From Chloroflexota bacterium (GTDB lineage Bacteria > Chloroflexota > UBA11872 > VXOZ01): a stretch of DNA of 64,000 nucleotides. Below are positions 7,872 to 15,752 of the stretch, piece by piece. The notes below the pieces were generated by a model. The model was not told the DNA's origin, ran no database searches, and worked only from the letters and a program-made list of their open reading frames with translations. How positions within the stretch are numbered: position 1 is the stretch's first letter; each line of letters begins with the position of its first letter. Where the stretch lies: positions 1-64,000 of the forward strand of contig JAPPLM010000028.1 in assembly GCA_028874195.1 (NCBI GenBank). The letters are read 5' to 3'. A program made the position numbers and the translations under genes.

Positions 7872-9068
7872 TTAGGCTGAAACCACTGCGCGGATACGGT
7901 CGGCTATGAGTTGCGGCTTGTCGCCGTCCAGATTGATTGGGTTGATTGAGACGCTGCCTTCCTGAGAGCCGTATTGACTCACGGCGATGGCCGGATCGTC
8001 ATCGAAAAGACGGTTTACCAAGTCAATGGCCGACACGCCGTGCACGGAATCGTCTAACGAGACGCGCAGTGTGGGGTAGGACTTGCCGTCGCGTCCAACT
8101 ATCTCGGTCGAAACACCGGCGGTACTACTTAGGTCCGCTGCAATTGCATCCAGGCGGCGGAGCCACTCGCTGCGCACGGCGGCGTGGTCGCGGCTGACGT
8201 ACTTCCTCACGGCAGCCAGCAGGCCGGCGATTTCCTCTTTGCCTACTTTCATGGGACGGCCGATGCCCTGGAGCGGTGGGCCGAGCAGGCGGCCGGTGCC
8301 CAGCAGTTGCTCGCGAAGCGTCCACGTCTCCACCATCACGTCCATGTCCTGATGCTGCAGCGCCACCGACTGGATAAGGTCTTCGCGGCCCACCAGGATG
8401 CCGGAGGCTTGCGGGCCTTGAATGGCTTTGCCACCGGAAAATGAGACGAGGTCGGCCCCTGTAGCGACATAGCCTTGCAGATTCTCGGCGGGCGGCAACC
8501 CACCGGCCGCGTCCACAATGACCGGCACATTGTGCTTGTGGGCGACGGCAACGGTTTCTTCCAAGCTCACGGCGCCTGCAACGGGCATGGCGACCCAGTG
8601 TACGGCAACCGTGCGATCGTTAATCGCAGTCTCAATATGCCACGGCTCGGTGTAGCCTCCGGTCGGGTGACCGATATGTCCGACCTCGACGAATTTCGCC
8701 CCCGCTGTGCGCAACGCATGGTCGTACGCATTCCGGTGAAGGCGTTGGATGATGACCTCGTTAGGTATGGCGTCGGTATCCGGCAGAAGGTTCATCTTGT
8801 GTATATCGAGGCCCGCAATACACGCGGCTGTGCCGACCAGCAAACCCGCTGCCGCGCCGGCGGTGACATAGCCGGCTTCCGCGCCGGTGACCTTAGCGAG
8901 GTAATCCCCTGCTGCCTGTTGTAGTTCTTCGATGCGCACGCTCCACTGCGCCGCCTCGCGCATGGCTTCGAGCACGTCATCTTCCATCGGCGTGCCGCCG
9001 AGGCGCGTCAGCGTGCCGGCGGCGTTTATTACGCGCTTTACACCAAGTTCTTGATAAAAGTCACCCAC
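7872..9068 (-). CDS. SelA-fold PLP-dependent enzyme (D-glucosaminate-6-phosphate ammonia-lyase-like)
   Basis: Fold-type I PLP enzyme, 398 residues, related to L-seryl-tRNA selenium transferase but shorter. It lacks the SelA N-terminal tRNA-binding part; the true selA lies at 51921-53327. The PLP lysine is in SFSGGKAIQGPQ, and VIVDAAGG carries the aspartate that contacts the cofactor nitrogen. Characterised members of this subfamily (DgaE) deaminate D-glucosaminate 6-phosphate to KDPG. A KDPG-type aldolase and a PfkB kinase lie 3 kb away, which supports an amino-sugar-acid role without proving it. The start is GTG after GGAAGGGAAG. It sits 44 bases after the creatininase-family gene and is probably co-transcribed. 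Confidence 0.82.
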   Translation of the reverse strand: MGDFYQELGVKRVINAAGTLTRLGGTPMEDDVLEAMREAAQWSVRIEELQQAAGDYLAKVTGAEAGYVTAGAAAGLLVGTAACIAGLDIHKMNLLPDTDAIPNEVIIQRLHRNAYDHALRTAGAKFVEVGHIGHPTGGYTEPWHIETAINDRTVAVHWVAMPVAGAVSLEETVAVAHKHNVPVIVDAAGGLPPAENLQGYVATGADLVSFSGGKAIQGPQASGILVGREDLIQSVALQHQDMDVMVETWTLREQLLGTGRLLGPPLQGIGRPMKVGKEEIAGLLAAVRKYVSRDHAAVRSEWLRRLDAIAADLSSTAGVSTEIVGRDGKSYPTLRVSLDDSVHGVSAIDLVNRLFDDDPAIAVSQYGSQEGSVSINPINLDGDKPQLIADRIRAVVSA

Positions 9069-9112
9069 AGTTTCTTCCCTTCCATTGATGCGGTGCTAGG
9101 TTTTTGGATCGA

Positions 9113-9961
9113 CTAACGAGGCGGCGTGGCGTCTGGTGAAAGCGGGCCGAGCGTTGCGTCGCTGCCGCGATCGAAATAGCCGCGCACGGGATAGTTGTGT
9201 AGCTCGTTGCAGGCTAAGATGAGACGTTCAACGGCCAGATTGAAGATTCTTTCGCCTTTCTCGGCGCTGGCCACAAAGGGATCGCCCATCACACCCTCGT
9301 CGGCTTCGCGGCGGCGCTCCGGCCACTTGGCGAACTTGCCGACTACAGGATCACTGAACCACGGCGCCAGACCGTTTGGCGTGCGCTTGTCCAGGTCCAC
9401 CATGTGTCCGCGCAGGTAGAGTTGCAGTGAGGTCTCCCACTCGCCGCCGTGGCCGATAGTGTCGTCGCTGTCGCCCCATTCCTTGAGTTCATCCTCCACC
9501 ATGTGGAAATACGTAATATGGAGCGACCAGATGTCTTCTTGCGCCAGCTTGACGGAGGTTGTCTGCGTGGGTGCCACGTTGCCGCCGTGGCCGTTGAGCA
9601 TGATCATACGCTCGAAGCCGTTCGCCTTGATGCTGCGGCAAACGTCGCAGAGCACCGCGATGTACGTTTCCAGCGTGACCGTAATCGTGCCGATGTGTCC
9701 CATGTTGAAGTGCGTGAAGCCCGTCCACACCGGCGGCGCCACGATGATGGGGTAGTCGTCGGTGCGTGTGGCCGCTTCTGCGGCAAGGTAGTAGGGGATG
9801 CTGATGTCTATGTCCGTGGGGCTATGCGGGCCGTGTTGCTCAATGGATCCTACGGGGATAATAACGACCGGGTCATGCTTCAAGGCTTCGTAGAGCTCGT
9901 GCCGCCACATTTCTTGCCAGAAGACTTTCTTGTTCGTGCCATTGTAGGATCTGGTGTACAT
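9113..9961 (-). CDS. Creatininase-family amidohydrolase
   Basis: Binuclear metal hydrolase of the creatinine amidohydrolase family, 282 residues from ATG 9961 (GGAAAGG 9 bases upstream). The frame is open 57 bases further, but without a ribosome site. Metal ligands are recognisable in VGSIEQHGPH (Glu and His), TDIDIS (Asp), LNGHGGN (His) and GGEWETS (Glu). Besides creatinine, the family acts on guanidino, inosose and cofactor-precursor amides or lactones, so the substrate is open. The gene lies just upstream of the SelA-like PLP gene and downstream of a Gfo/Idh dehydrogenase. This suggests a role in breaking down a cyclic or amidated sugar derivative. Confidence 0.87.
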   Translation of the reverse strand: MYTRSYNGTNKKVFWQEMWRHELYEALKHDPVVIIPVGSIEQHGPHSPTDIDISIPYYLAAEAATRTDDYPIIVAPPVWTGFTHFNMGHIGTITVTLETYIAVLCDVCRSIKANGFERMIMLNGHGGNVAPTQTTSVKLAQEDIWSLHITYFHMVEDELKEWGDSDDTIGHGGEWETSLQLYLRGHMVDLDKRTPNGLAPWFSDPVVGKFAKWPERRREADEGVMGDPFVASAEKGERIFNLAVERLILACNELHNYPVRGYFDRGSDATLGPLSPDATPPR

Positions 9962-10024
9962 CTTGCTGCCTTTCCAAAGTGCTGGAGATAGATTGGCGCT
10001 AACAGGGTACCATGCCATGCTACT

Positions 10025-10052
10025 GTAGGGGCACGATATATCGTGCCCCTAC
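10025..10052. repeat. Perfect 28-bp palindrome
   Basis: GTAGGGGCACGATA is directly followed by its exact reverse complement TATCGTGCCCCTAC. It lies upstream of the creatininase-family gene. Palindromes of this GTAGGGGCACG type are common intergenic repeats in other genomes. It could fold as a hairpin in RNA of either strand. Confidence 0.85.
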
Positions 10053-10102
10053 GCGCGGCAGTAAGCACGACTCGTCACTTCGCTGCCATTGACAATCCTC
10101 TC

Positions 10103-10137
10103 ACCGTTCGTGCTGAGCCTGTCGAAGCATGGACGGT
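10103..10137. repeat. Palindrome of the CGTTCGTGCTGAG/GTCGAAGCATGGACGG type
   Basis: Arms ACCGTTCGTGCT and AGCATGGACGGT match at 10 of 12 positions around AGCCTGTCGA. It belongs to the same dispersed family as 7749-7811 and 60349-60465. Confidence 0.75.
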
Positions 10138-10201
10138 GTGATTCGCTCCCTTCACCTAGGTTTGCCCGCAAAGGGTCATCCCTATGGGCGCTAATGTGCC
10201 G

Positions 10202-11338
10202 CTATGCAGGCGGGTCGACGTCCACCCATCCGCGTTCGTTAACCGACTTGCCGACGGCCTCCATGACTTCCTGCACGCGCAGGCCGTCAACGAAATCGGG
10301 ACTCATTGCCTCCCCGCTGCCCAGCGTTTCCAAGAAGTCTTTGACAATGTGAATAAACGCTTCCCCGTAGCCGATGCTGTGGGCAGCGGCCGGCCAGTAA
10401 CCGTGCATATAATCGTGCTGTACAGAGTCCGAAGCATGGATGGTGCGGAAACCCGTGAGCGGTCCCGGATCGTCACCGCAGTAATACTGTAACTCGTTCA
10501 AGCGCTCGAAGTAGAAACGGATCGATCCCTTGCTGCCGTTAACCTCGAAACCAAAGTTATTCTTGTTGCCCCGGGCCAGCTTAGTAACTTCCACAATGCC
10601 CTGGGCACCGTTGGCGAACTGCACGAGCACCTGCGCGCAGTCGTCCACGGTCACGGCGCCGCTGCCGCCATCTGGTGTGGGGCGTTCCTTGATGTACGTT
10701 GCGAAATTGCCGCAGACGCTGCTCACGTCGCCCATTAAGAAGCGCGCAATGTCGAGGACGTGCGAGCCAAGATCCCCGAAGACCCCAAATCCGGCGTACT
10801 CTTGTTGCATGCGCCAGCCGAGCGGTGTGGTCGGATCGGCAAAGCGCTCGGCAAGAAACCAGCCGCGAAAGTGGTAGATGTCGCCCAATTCGCCGTCTTC
10901 GATGAGCTTTCTTGCCAGCCGCACCGCCGGGTAACGCCTAAAATGGAAGCAAATGGTGTTGTGCACGCCGGCCTTTTCAACTGCTTTCACCATCGCGCGT
11001 GCCTGTGGGACGGTCACCGCCAGCGGCTTTTCGCAGATAACCTGCTTGCCGGCCTCCGCGGCGGCGATGGCGACGTCGGCGTGTAAATGGTTTGGGGTGG
11101 CAACGTCAACCAGATCGATGTCGTCGCGTGTGACGGCCTCTTGCCAGTCCGTCGACGACTCTTCCCAACCAAGGAGCGTGGCGGCTTCCGCCACCGCCGC
11201 CACGTCGCGCCCCGCTATGACTTTGAGCCGTGGCCGGTAAGGAACGGAAGGGAAGAAGAGGTTCACGTCACGATAGGCGTGCGTATGGGCTTTGCCCATG
11301 AAGCGATGGCCGACGAGGGCAACGTTTATATCTTGCAC
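10202..11338 (-). CDS. Gfo/Idh/MocA-family NAD(P)-dependent oxidoreductase
   Basis: Sugar or inositol dehydrogenase-like protein of 378 residues. The N-terminal Rossmann fold starts VALVGHRFMGKAHTHAY, and the catalytic EKP motif is intact (CEKPLAVT, near residue 98). The C-terminal domain has the family active-site helix GDLGSHVLDIARFL. The start is a GTG with GAGAAAGGA about 8 bases upstream. It heads a minus-strand group with the creatininase and SelA-like genes, though 240 bases with two palindromes separate it from them. Unlike the two Gfo/Idh paralogues at 22-25 kb, it keeps the catalytic lysine. Confidence 0.9.
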   Translation of the reverse strand: MQDINVALVGHRFMGKAHTHAYRDVNLFFPSVPYRPRLKVIAGRDVAAVAEAATLLGWEESSTDWQEAVTRDDIDLVDVATPNHLHADVAIAAAEAGKQVICEKPLAVTVPQARAMVKAVEKAGVHNTICFHFRRYPAVRLARKLIEDGELGDIYHFRGWFLAERFADPTTPLGWRMQQEYAGFGVFGDLGSHVLDIARFLMGDVSSVCGNFATYIKERPTPDGGSGAVTVDDCAQVLVQFANGAQGIVEVTKLARGNKNNFGFEVNGSKGSIRFYFERLNELQYYCGDDPGPLTGFRTIHASDSVQHDYMHGYWPAAAHSIGYGEAFIHIVKDFLETLGSGEAMSPDFVDGLRVQEVMEAVGKSVNERGWVDVDPPA

Positions 11339-11643
11339 AGGCGCATCCTTTCTCTATTTGTAGCGGCTTGTTTGATGCGGGAATGCGGCCGTGAGCGGAT
11401 GTCACATGCGCAGTCCTTGCGTTTGACTCAATGAGAGGTGCGAGATTGCGGCGATTGATACAAGTCCCGCCGCCCCACGGCACTGAGCGTAACCGACGAG
11501 ACGCCGAACGGTCAAGGCACAAAGTTTGCGGTGCGGCAACGCCTAGAACACAAGGATGTTGGGTATTTGCTTGTATGGCCTATCGTCGTATGGTCTAATG
11601 GATAAAGGTACTGACGTAACGCCTCATGCGAGGAGAAATCGTT
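11339..11643. other. Divergent intergenic region
   Basis: About 305 bases between the divergent Gfo/Idh gene and the 139-residue protein gene. I see no tRNA, terminator or convincing promoter here. A long minus-strand frame that starts within it runs against the real plus-strand gene and is judged a shadow. Confidence 0.4.
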
Positions 11644-12063
11644 ATGGCGAGTATCACCATCCAGTTGAGCGCGCCAAATCTCGAATTGGCATCCGTGCTT
11701 GCCGACGTGACCGGAGGCGTGCTGCATCAGAACGGGCCATGGCTTACGATTGAGGGCAAGAGGCTGGAGATAACGCGCTCCCGGGTAGAACAGGCGTGGG
11801 GAAGGCCAATAACCGAGGAGAAGTGGCGTTCGCTCACACAGAGCCGGCGCGGTCACGTGGTCGAGGCGACGAATCAGGTTATCGTGGTACAGGACCAGCC
11901 GGCCGCCCCACAAGCCGGACCCAGCGCCGGGCGGCCACGGACAGTTGCCCTGGATGACGCGTGGCTCATGGAACGGCTTGAGCAGGAAGCAAAGCGGCGC
12001 GGCGTCACAACGAATCAGCTTGCTGCCCAGGCCATCGAACGCTTTCTGCGCAACGCAGAGTAG
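11644..12063 (+). CDS. Small protein with a ribbon-helix-helix-like C-terminus
   Basis: A 139-residue hypothetical protein that starts MASITIQLSAPN at ATG 11644, with AGGAGA 8 bases upstream. The N-terminal 70 residues form an unrecognised alpha/beta-looking segment (LELASVLADVTGG, LTIEGKRLEITRSRVEQAWG). A flexible alanine/proline-rich linker follows, then a basic amphipathic segment DDAWLMERLEQEAKRRGVTT. That last part resembles the helical half of a ribbon-helix-helix domain or a plasmid-type DNA-binding tail. It could be a small transcription factor for the neighbouring hydrolase gene. I do not recognise a named family. Confidence 0.65.
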   Translation: MASITIQLSAPNLELASVLADVTGGVLHQNGPWLTIEGKRLEITRSRVEQAWGRPITEEKWRSLTQSRRGHVVEATNQVIVVQDQPAAPQAGPSAGRPRTVALDDAWLMERLEQEAKRRGVTTNQLAAQAIERFLRNAE

Positions 12064-12433
12064 AGTGAATAGCGCCCAACGAAGCGTGCGGCGCCGATAG
12101 GCGCGAGTCTTGATCCCGGCCCAATAGCTTGGCGAATAGCGTTGAGGAGTATGCGCGCTGAGACCGCCGGCAATTGCTACACTGCTCCACGACGCCCTGG
12201 AATCCGTTCTTGCCCTATCCTCAAGCCCGCTACGCCGGGTCCATAGTCGCGCCTGCTCAAGAGCGGCAATCTCTTGACGATTAGCCTCCTTTGGCCAATG
12301 CGCGACTGCGAATTCGGTACCTGGGTAACTTTTTCGCTCTAGGCGATTATATAAACGCAGGGCCAATAACGAAGTCTCACCCCCTTTGGACGGCACAATC
12401 CATCGAGCTGCCTTGGCAGGAAGGAGCCACTTG
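12064..12433. other. 370-base intergenic gap
   Basis: The gap lies between two plus-strand genes. It contains a TTGACG at 12276 and an AT-richer TATATAA near 12350, but they are too far apart to pair as a promoter. No RNA gene is recognised. The hydrolase gene probably has its own promoter here. Confidence 0.35.
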
Positions 12434-14623
12434 ATGTCGATAGAACCAGAGTTTGTTTCATCTAATGCGGTAGAGGCTGTGCGTTGGGACCAAGCGGCGC
12501 AACTTGAACGGTATCTCGATACGCTCGCTATTCAGGCGTATGCGTGGCGCCGAGCCAAGTGGCGGCGTGACTACGCGAGCCTACGGGCATACGCGGAATC
12601 AGTTGCGCCAAACCGCGAACACTGGCGGGCCATGCTGGGGATTTGGCCAACGGGGGACGAGCGCGTGCCGCTTGAACCGGAGCGGCACGTGGTAGCGGAA
12701 CGCGCGGACCATACCGTCTACGCGGTCACGTTTGGGACGTTTCCGAACGTCCGTTCCTTCGCCCACTTGCTCGTTCCGAAGCGCATGGCGGCCCCTGGCC
12801 CGGCGGTGATTTGCCAACATGGCATGGGCGGCACGCCGCATTCGATAGCCGGGCTGGTGGAAGAGGACGATGCGTACCATAAATTTGGACAGTGGTTGGC
12901 GGAGCGCGGCTACGTCGTGCTGGCTCCCCACTGCATCAATTTCATCGACTGGCGCAGCCGCCTGCACAATAAGGCCCTGCTCGTGGGACGCACCCTCATG
13001 GGACTGGAGACTTGGCGGGAGATGCGGGCGGTAGATCTGCTGGAGACGTTGCCTGAGGTCGATAGCGAACGCATCGGCTTTTACGGTCTTTCCCAGGGCG
13101 GCAAAATGGCGTTGTGGTTCCCGCCGTTGGAGCCGCGCATTCGCGCGACGGTTATCTCCGCCTTCTACAATGAGCGCACTAAGAAGCAGCTTGTTGCCTC
13201 GCCGCACTACCGGCCTTTCATCAATACAAGAGAACAATCCTACTTCGAGCCGGATTTTCTCACCGAGTTCTCGGACTACGATCTGGCTTCACTCATCTGC
13301 CCCCGTCCGGTGATGATCGAGCACGGTCAGAAAGATAGTTCCTACTACATCGAGACGGCACGCGAGGAGTTTTTCCCGCTAAAGGAGATCTACGAGCGCC
13401 TCGGAATCGGTGAGCGCTGCGAGTGGGGTGAGTTTGACGGGCCCCATGAGATTCACGGCGTAGAGTCCTTTACATTTCTCGACCGCTGGCTAAGCGATGG
13501 TGGGCCGCCTCATCGTCATGCTGCCCCCGTGGAAGAAGAGGAAACGCCTCCGCCGCCAGTGTTTGTCAACGATGCTGCAATCCAGGCAGTGCGCGATGAC
13601 ACAAACGGGCAGCACGATCGCTACTTGGATAATCTGGCGCAACAGGCATATGACGTGCGCGCCGACCGGTGGCAGCGCGACTACGAAAGCGTCGAGGCCT
13701 ATGGACAGTCCGTAGCCCGGAATCGCCAAGCATGGTTGGCCATGTTGGGCGGATTGCCGCCCGAAGAAGAGCACGTGCCGCTCAATCCTGTCCGCCACGT
13801 GGTGGCGGAGCGCTCCGACCACAGGGTGTACGCCGTTACCCTCGATGTGCTGCCCGGCGTGCAGCAGTTCGGCTACTTGCTCGTGCCGAATGGGATCACC
13901 GAGCCGCGCGCCGCCGTGGTTGTCCAGCATGGCCTGAACGGCGCAGTACAGACCGTGGCTGGGCTTCTCGATCAGGAAGACGCTTACCACCGCTACGGTC
14001 AACGTCTGGCGGAACGCGGATACTTCGTCTTCGCACCCCACTGCATCAACAACGTGACGCGGCGCGTGCGTTTACATAATAAGGCAATTGTATTGGGCAA
14101 ACGGCTGATGGGCCTGGAGATCTGGCGTGAAATGAAAGTGATCGACTATCTCCAAACACTGCCGGAGGTTGATCCGGGCCGCATCGGTTTCTACGGTCTC
14201 TCCCAAGGCGGCACCATGGCCCTGTGGTTGACGCCGCTGGAGCCGCGCATCCGGGCGGTGGTGGTCTCCGCCTACTTCAACGAGCGCACACGCAAGCTCA
14301 CTCGCGAATCCGATCACTACCGAGCGTACATTTCGAATAACGAGCACAACCAGTTTTATTCCGGCCAGTTGCTTGAGTTCTCCGATGCCGACCTCGGCTC
14401 GCTGATATGTCCCCGCCCGCTCTTCATCGAGCAGGGCACTGAGGATAGCGCCGTCTACTACAAGGATGCGGAAGTCGAATTCCAGCGCTTGCATGCGCAC
14501 TACGCGCAACTGGGACTAGGAGAGCGCTGCGTCTGGGGACTCTTTGAAGGCAAGCACGAGATTTACGGCAAGGAATCCTACCCGTTTCTCGACAGGTGGC
14601 TGGAGCACACGCCTACAGCCTAG
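12434..14623 (+). CDS. Tandem-duplicated alpha/beta hydrolase (two esterase domains in one chain)
   Basis: A single 729-residue chain made of two homologous alpha/beta hydrolase domains, about residues 1-357 and 375-729, offset by 370 residues. Each copy has the nucleophile elbow GFYGLSQGG (Ser220 and Ser590). Each also has an oxyanion block (QHGMGGTPH; QHGLNGAVQ), a downstream acid (EHGQKDSSYY; EQGTEDSAVYY) and a terminal histidine (GPHEIHG; GKHEIYG). Both triads therefore look intact. The fold is closest to dienelactone hydrolase and acetyl-xylan-esterase-like families. No signal peptide is visible, so the protein is cytoplasmic. I start at ATG 12434, which has AAGGAG upstream. Deacylation of a sugar or a lactone is the likely reaction. 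Confidence 0.85.
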   Translation: MSIEPEFVSSNAVEAVRWDQAAQLERYLDTLAIQAYAWRRAKWRRDYASLRAYAESVAPNREHWRAMLGIWPTGDERVPLEPERHVVAERADHTVYAVTFGTFPNVRSFAHLLVPKRMAAPGPAVICQHGMGGTPHSIAGLVEEDDAYHKFGQWLAERGYVVLAPHCINFIDWRSRLHNKALLVGRTLMGLETWREMRAVDLLETLPEVDSERIGFYGLSQGGKMALWFPPLEPRIRATVISAFYNERTKKQLVASPHYRPFINTREQSYFEPDFLTEFSDYDLASLICPRPVMIEHGQKDSSYYIETAREEFFPLKEIYERLGIGERCEWGEFDGPHEIHGVESFTFLDRWLSDGGPPHRHAAPVEEEETPPPPVFVNDAAIQAVRDDTNGQHDRYLDNLAQQAYDVRADRWQRDYESVEAYGQSVARNRQAWLAMLGGLPPEEEHVPLNPVRHVVAERSDHRVYAVTLDVLPGVQQFGYLLVPNGITEPRAAVVVQHGLNGAVQTVAGLLDQEDAYHRYGQRLAERGYFVFAPHCINNVTRRVRLHNKAIVLGKRLMGLEIWREMKVIDYLQTLPEVDPGRIGFYGLSQGGTMALWLTPLEPRIRAVVVSAYFNERTRKLTRESDHYRAYISNNEHNQFYSGQLLEFSDADLGSLICPRPLFIEQGTEDSAVYYKDAEVEFQRLHAHYAQLGLGERCVWGLFEGKHEIYGKESYPFLDRWLEHTPTA

Positions 14624-14723
14624 GGGACCACAAAGCCCGCCTACGCAACTCGCTTAGCGCGAGCGAGAGCTCCTGTTAGTGGTTCCGTAGTGCTCGGACA
14701 CTGGTCCGATGTCGCACAGGTAG

Positions 14724-15560
14724 TTAGCTGGAGAGGAACCCCACGGACTGCAGGTGTTCTACGCTGCGGACAACCCGCTCGTGGCGAAGTTCCAATGTCG
14801 GTTCGGGCTCGCCTTTGATGCCCTCGATTTCGAGGCTATACGGTCCGTAGAATCCCGCGTTGTTGGCAATCTCACCTATGCGCGCGAAGTCAACGGCGCC
14901 GCCGTCTCCCATGGCCGTGAAGTACCAGTCCCGGTAACCGCCGCGGCTGTCCTTCAGGTGCATGTGCACTACATATTCCATTACGGCCTCTAGATGCTCG
15001 TAGACGTTGGCGCCTTCGTTGTAGAAGAGGATGTTGCCGGTATCGAAGTTGATGCGGATGGCATCATGCTGCAAGGCCTGCATGGTGTCGAGGATGTTCT
15101 CGGCATTCTGCGTAATGCCGGGGTGGGTTTCCAGCGCAATGGTAAGCCCGTGACTGGCCGCCACGTCGCCAATGGCCCCCATCTTGTCAAAGAATTCTTT
15201 CCGGTCTTCTTCAGCCGGCTCGCCGCCTAAGCCGACAAAATACTTGGCGCCTATGAGCGCCGCTAAGCGCATCCGCTCTGCGATGCGCGCGAAGCCGTCG
15301 GGATCCATCAGGTTATCGGACCCGTTTGCGCTCATCACGGTGAGACCGTTCGCGTCGAGCTCTTTCTTAAGATTCTGAATCCCCTCATCACCCATCTTCT
15401 CGCTAGCAACGACATCCTCGGGAATTTCCAAAACACCGCCATGCGGCTTCATGGCGAGTTCCAGATGCGTGATGCCGGCCTGCGGCGCGAGGTCAATTGC
15501 CGCGCGCACGCCGTAGCGGCCGTAACAATTCGTGAAGACTTCCAGCAAGTTGCTCGGCAT
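14724..15560 (-). CDS. Xylose-isomerase-like sugar phosphate isomerase/epimerase
   Basis: TIM-barrel protein of 278 residues in the AP-endonuclease-2/xylose isomerase superfamily, which interconverts or epimerises keto-sugars and inosoles. Metal-site residues fit ALETHPG (Glu), INFDTGN (Asp), MHLKDSRGG (His/Asp) and LEIEGI (Glu). The start is supported by AAAGGAGCGG 4-5 bases before the ATG. It is transcribed toward the hydrolase gene. The sulfatase that follows upstream is on the same strand but 190 bases away. The substrate is unknown. Confidence 0.87.
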   Translation of the reverse strand: MPSNLLEVFTNCYGRYGVRAAIDLAPQAGITHLELAMKPHGGVLEIPEDVVASEKMGDEGIQNLKKELDANGLTVMSANGSDNLMDPDGFARIAERMRLAALIGAKYFVGLGGEPAEEDRKEFFDKMGAIGDVAASHGLTIALETHPGITQNAENILDTMQALQHDAIRINFDTGNILFYNEGANVYEHLEAVMEYVVHMHLKDSRGGYRDWYFTAMGDGGAVDFARIGEIANNAGFYGPYSLEIEGIKGEPEPTLELRHERVVRSVEHLQSVGFLSS

Positions 15561-15752
15561 GTTCCGCTCCTTTGCTCTCCCGTGCTAATGCTCAATTGCT
15601 CCGTGGTCTGACTAACAGTCTGTAGCCCTTCAGTCCCTTACCCTCCTCAGGTAACCGTCCCCTTGCGCCAGGCAGCTGAGCGCTCCACTCGCTCCTGGCC
15701 TCAGTGTGCTTGCAGCTATTGTAGCGTTGTAGCACCCAATGCGCTCTGCCGC

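Noticed and set aside
7614-7880. 88-codon plus-strand frame in the 7.4-7.9 kb gap
   Set aside because: It is read through the palindromic repeat and has no ribosome site.
11512-12396. 294-codon open frame on the minus strand
   Set aside because: It runs against a plus-strand gene that has a good ribosome site (11644-12063), and its translation shows no family resemblance and a Leu/Arg/Ser-rich random composition.
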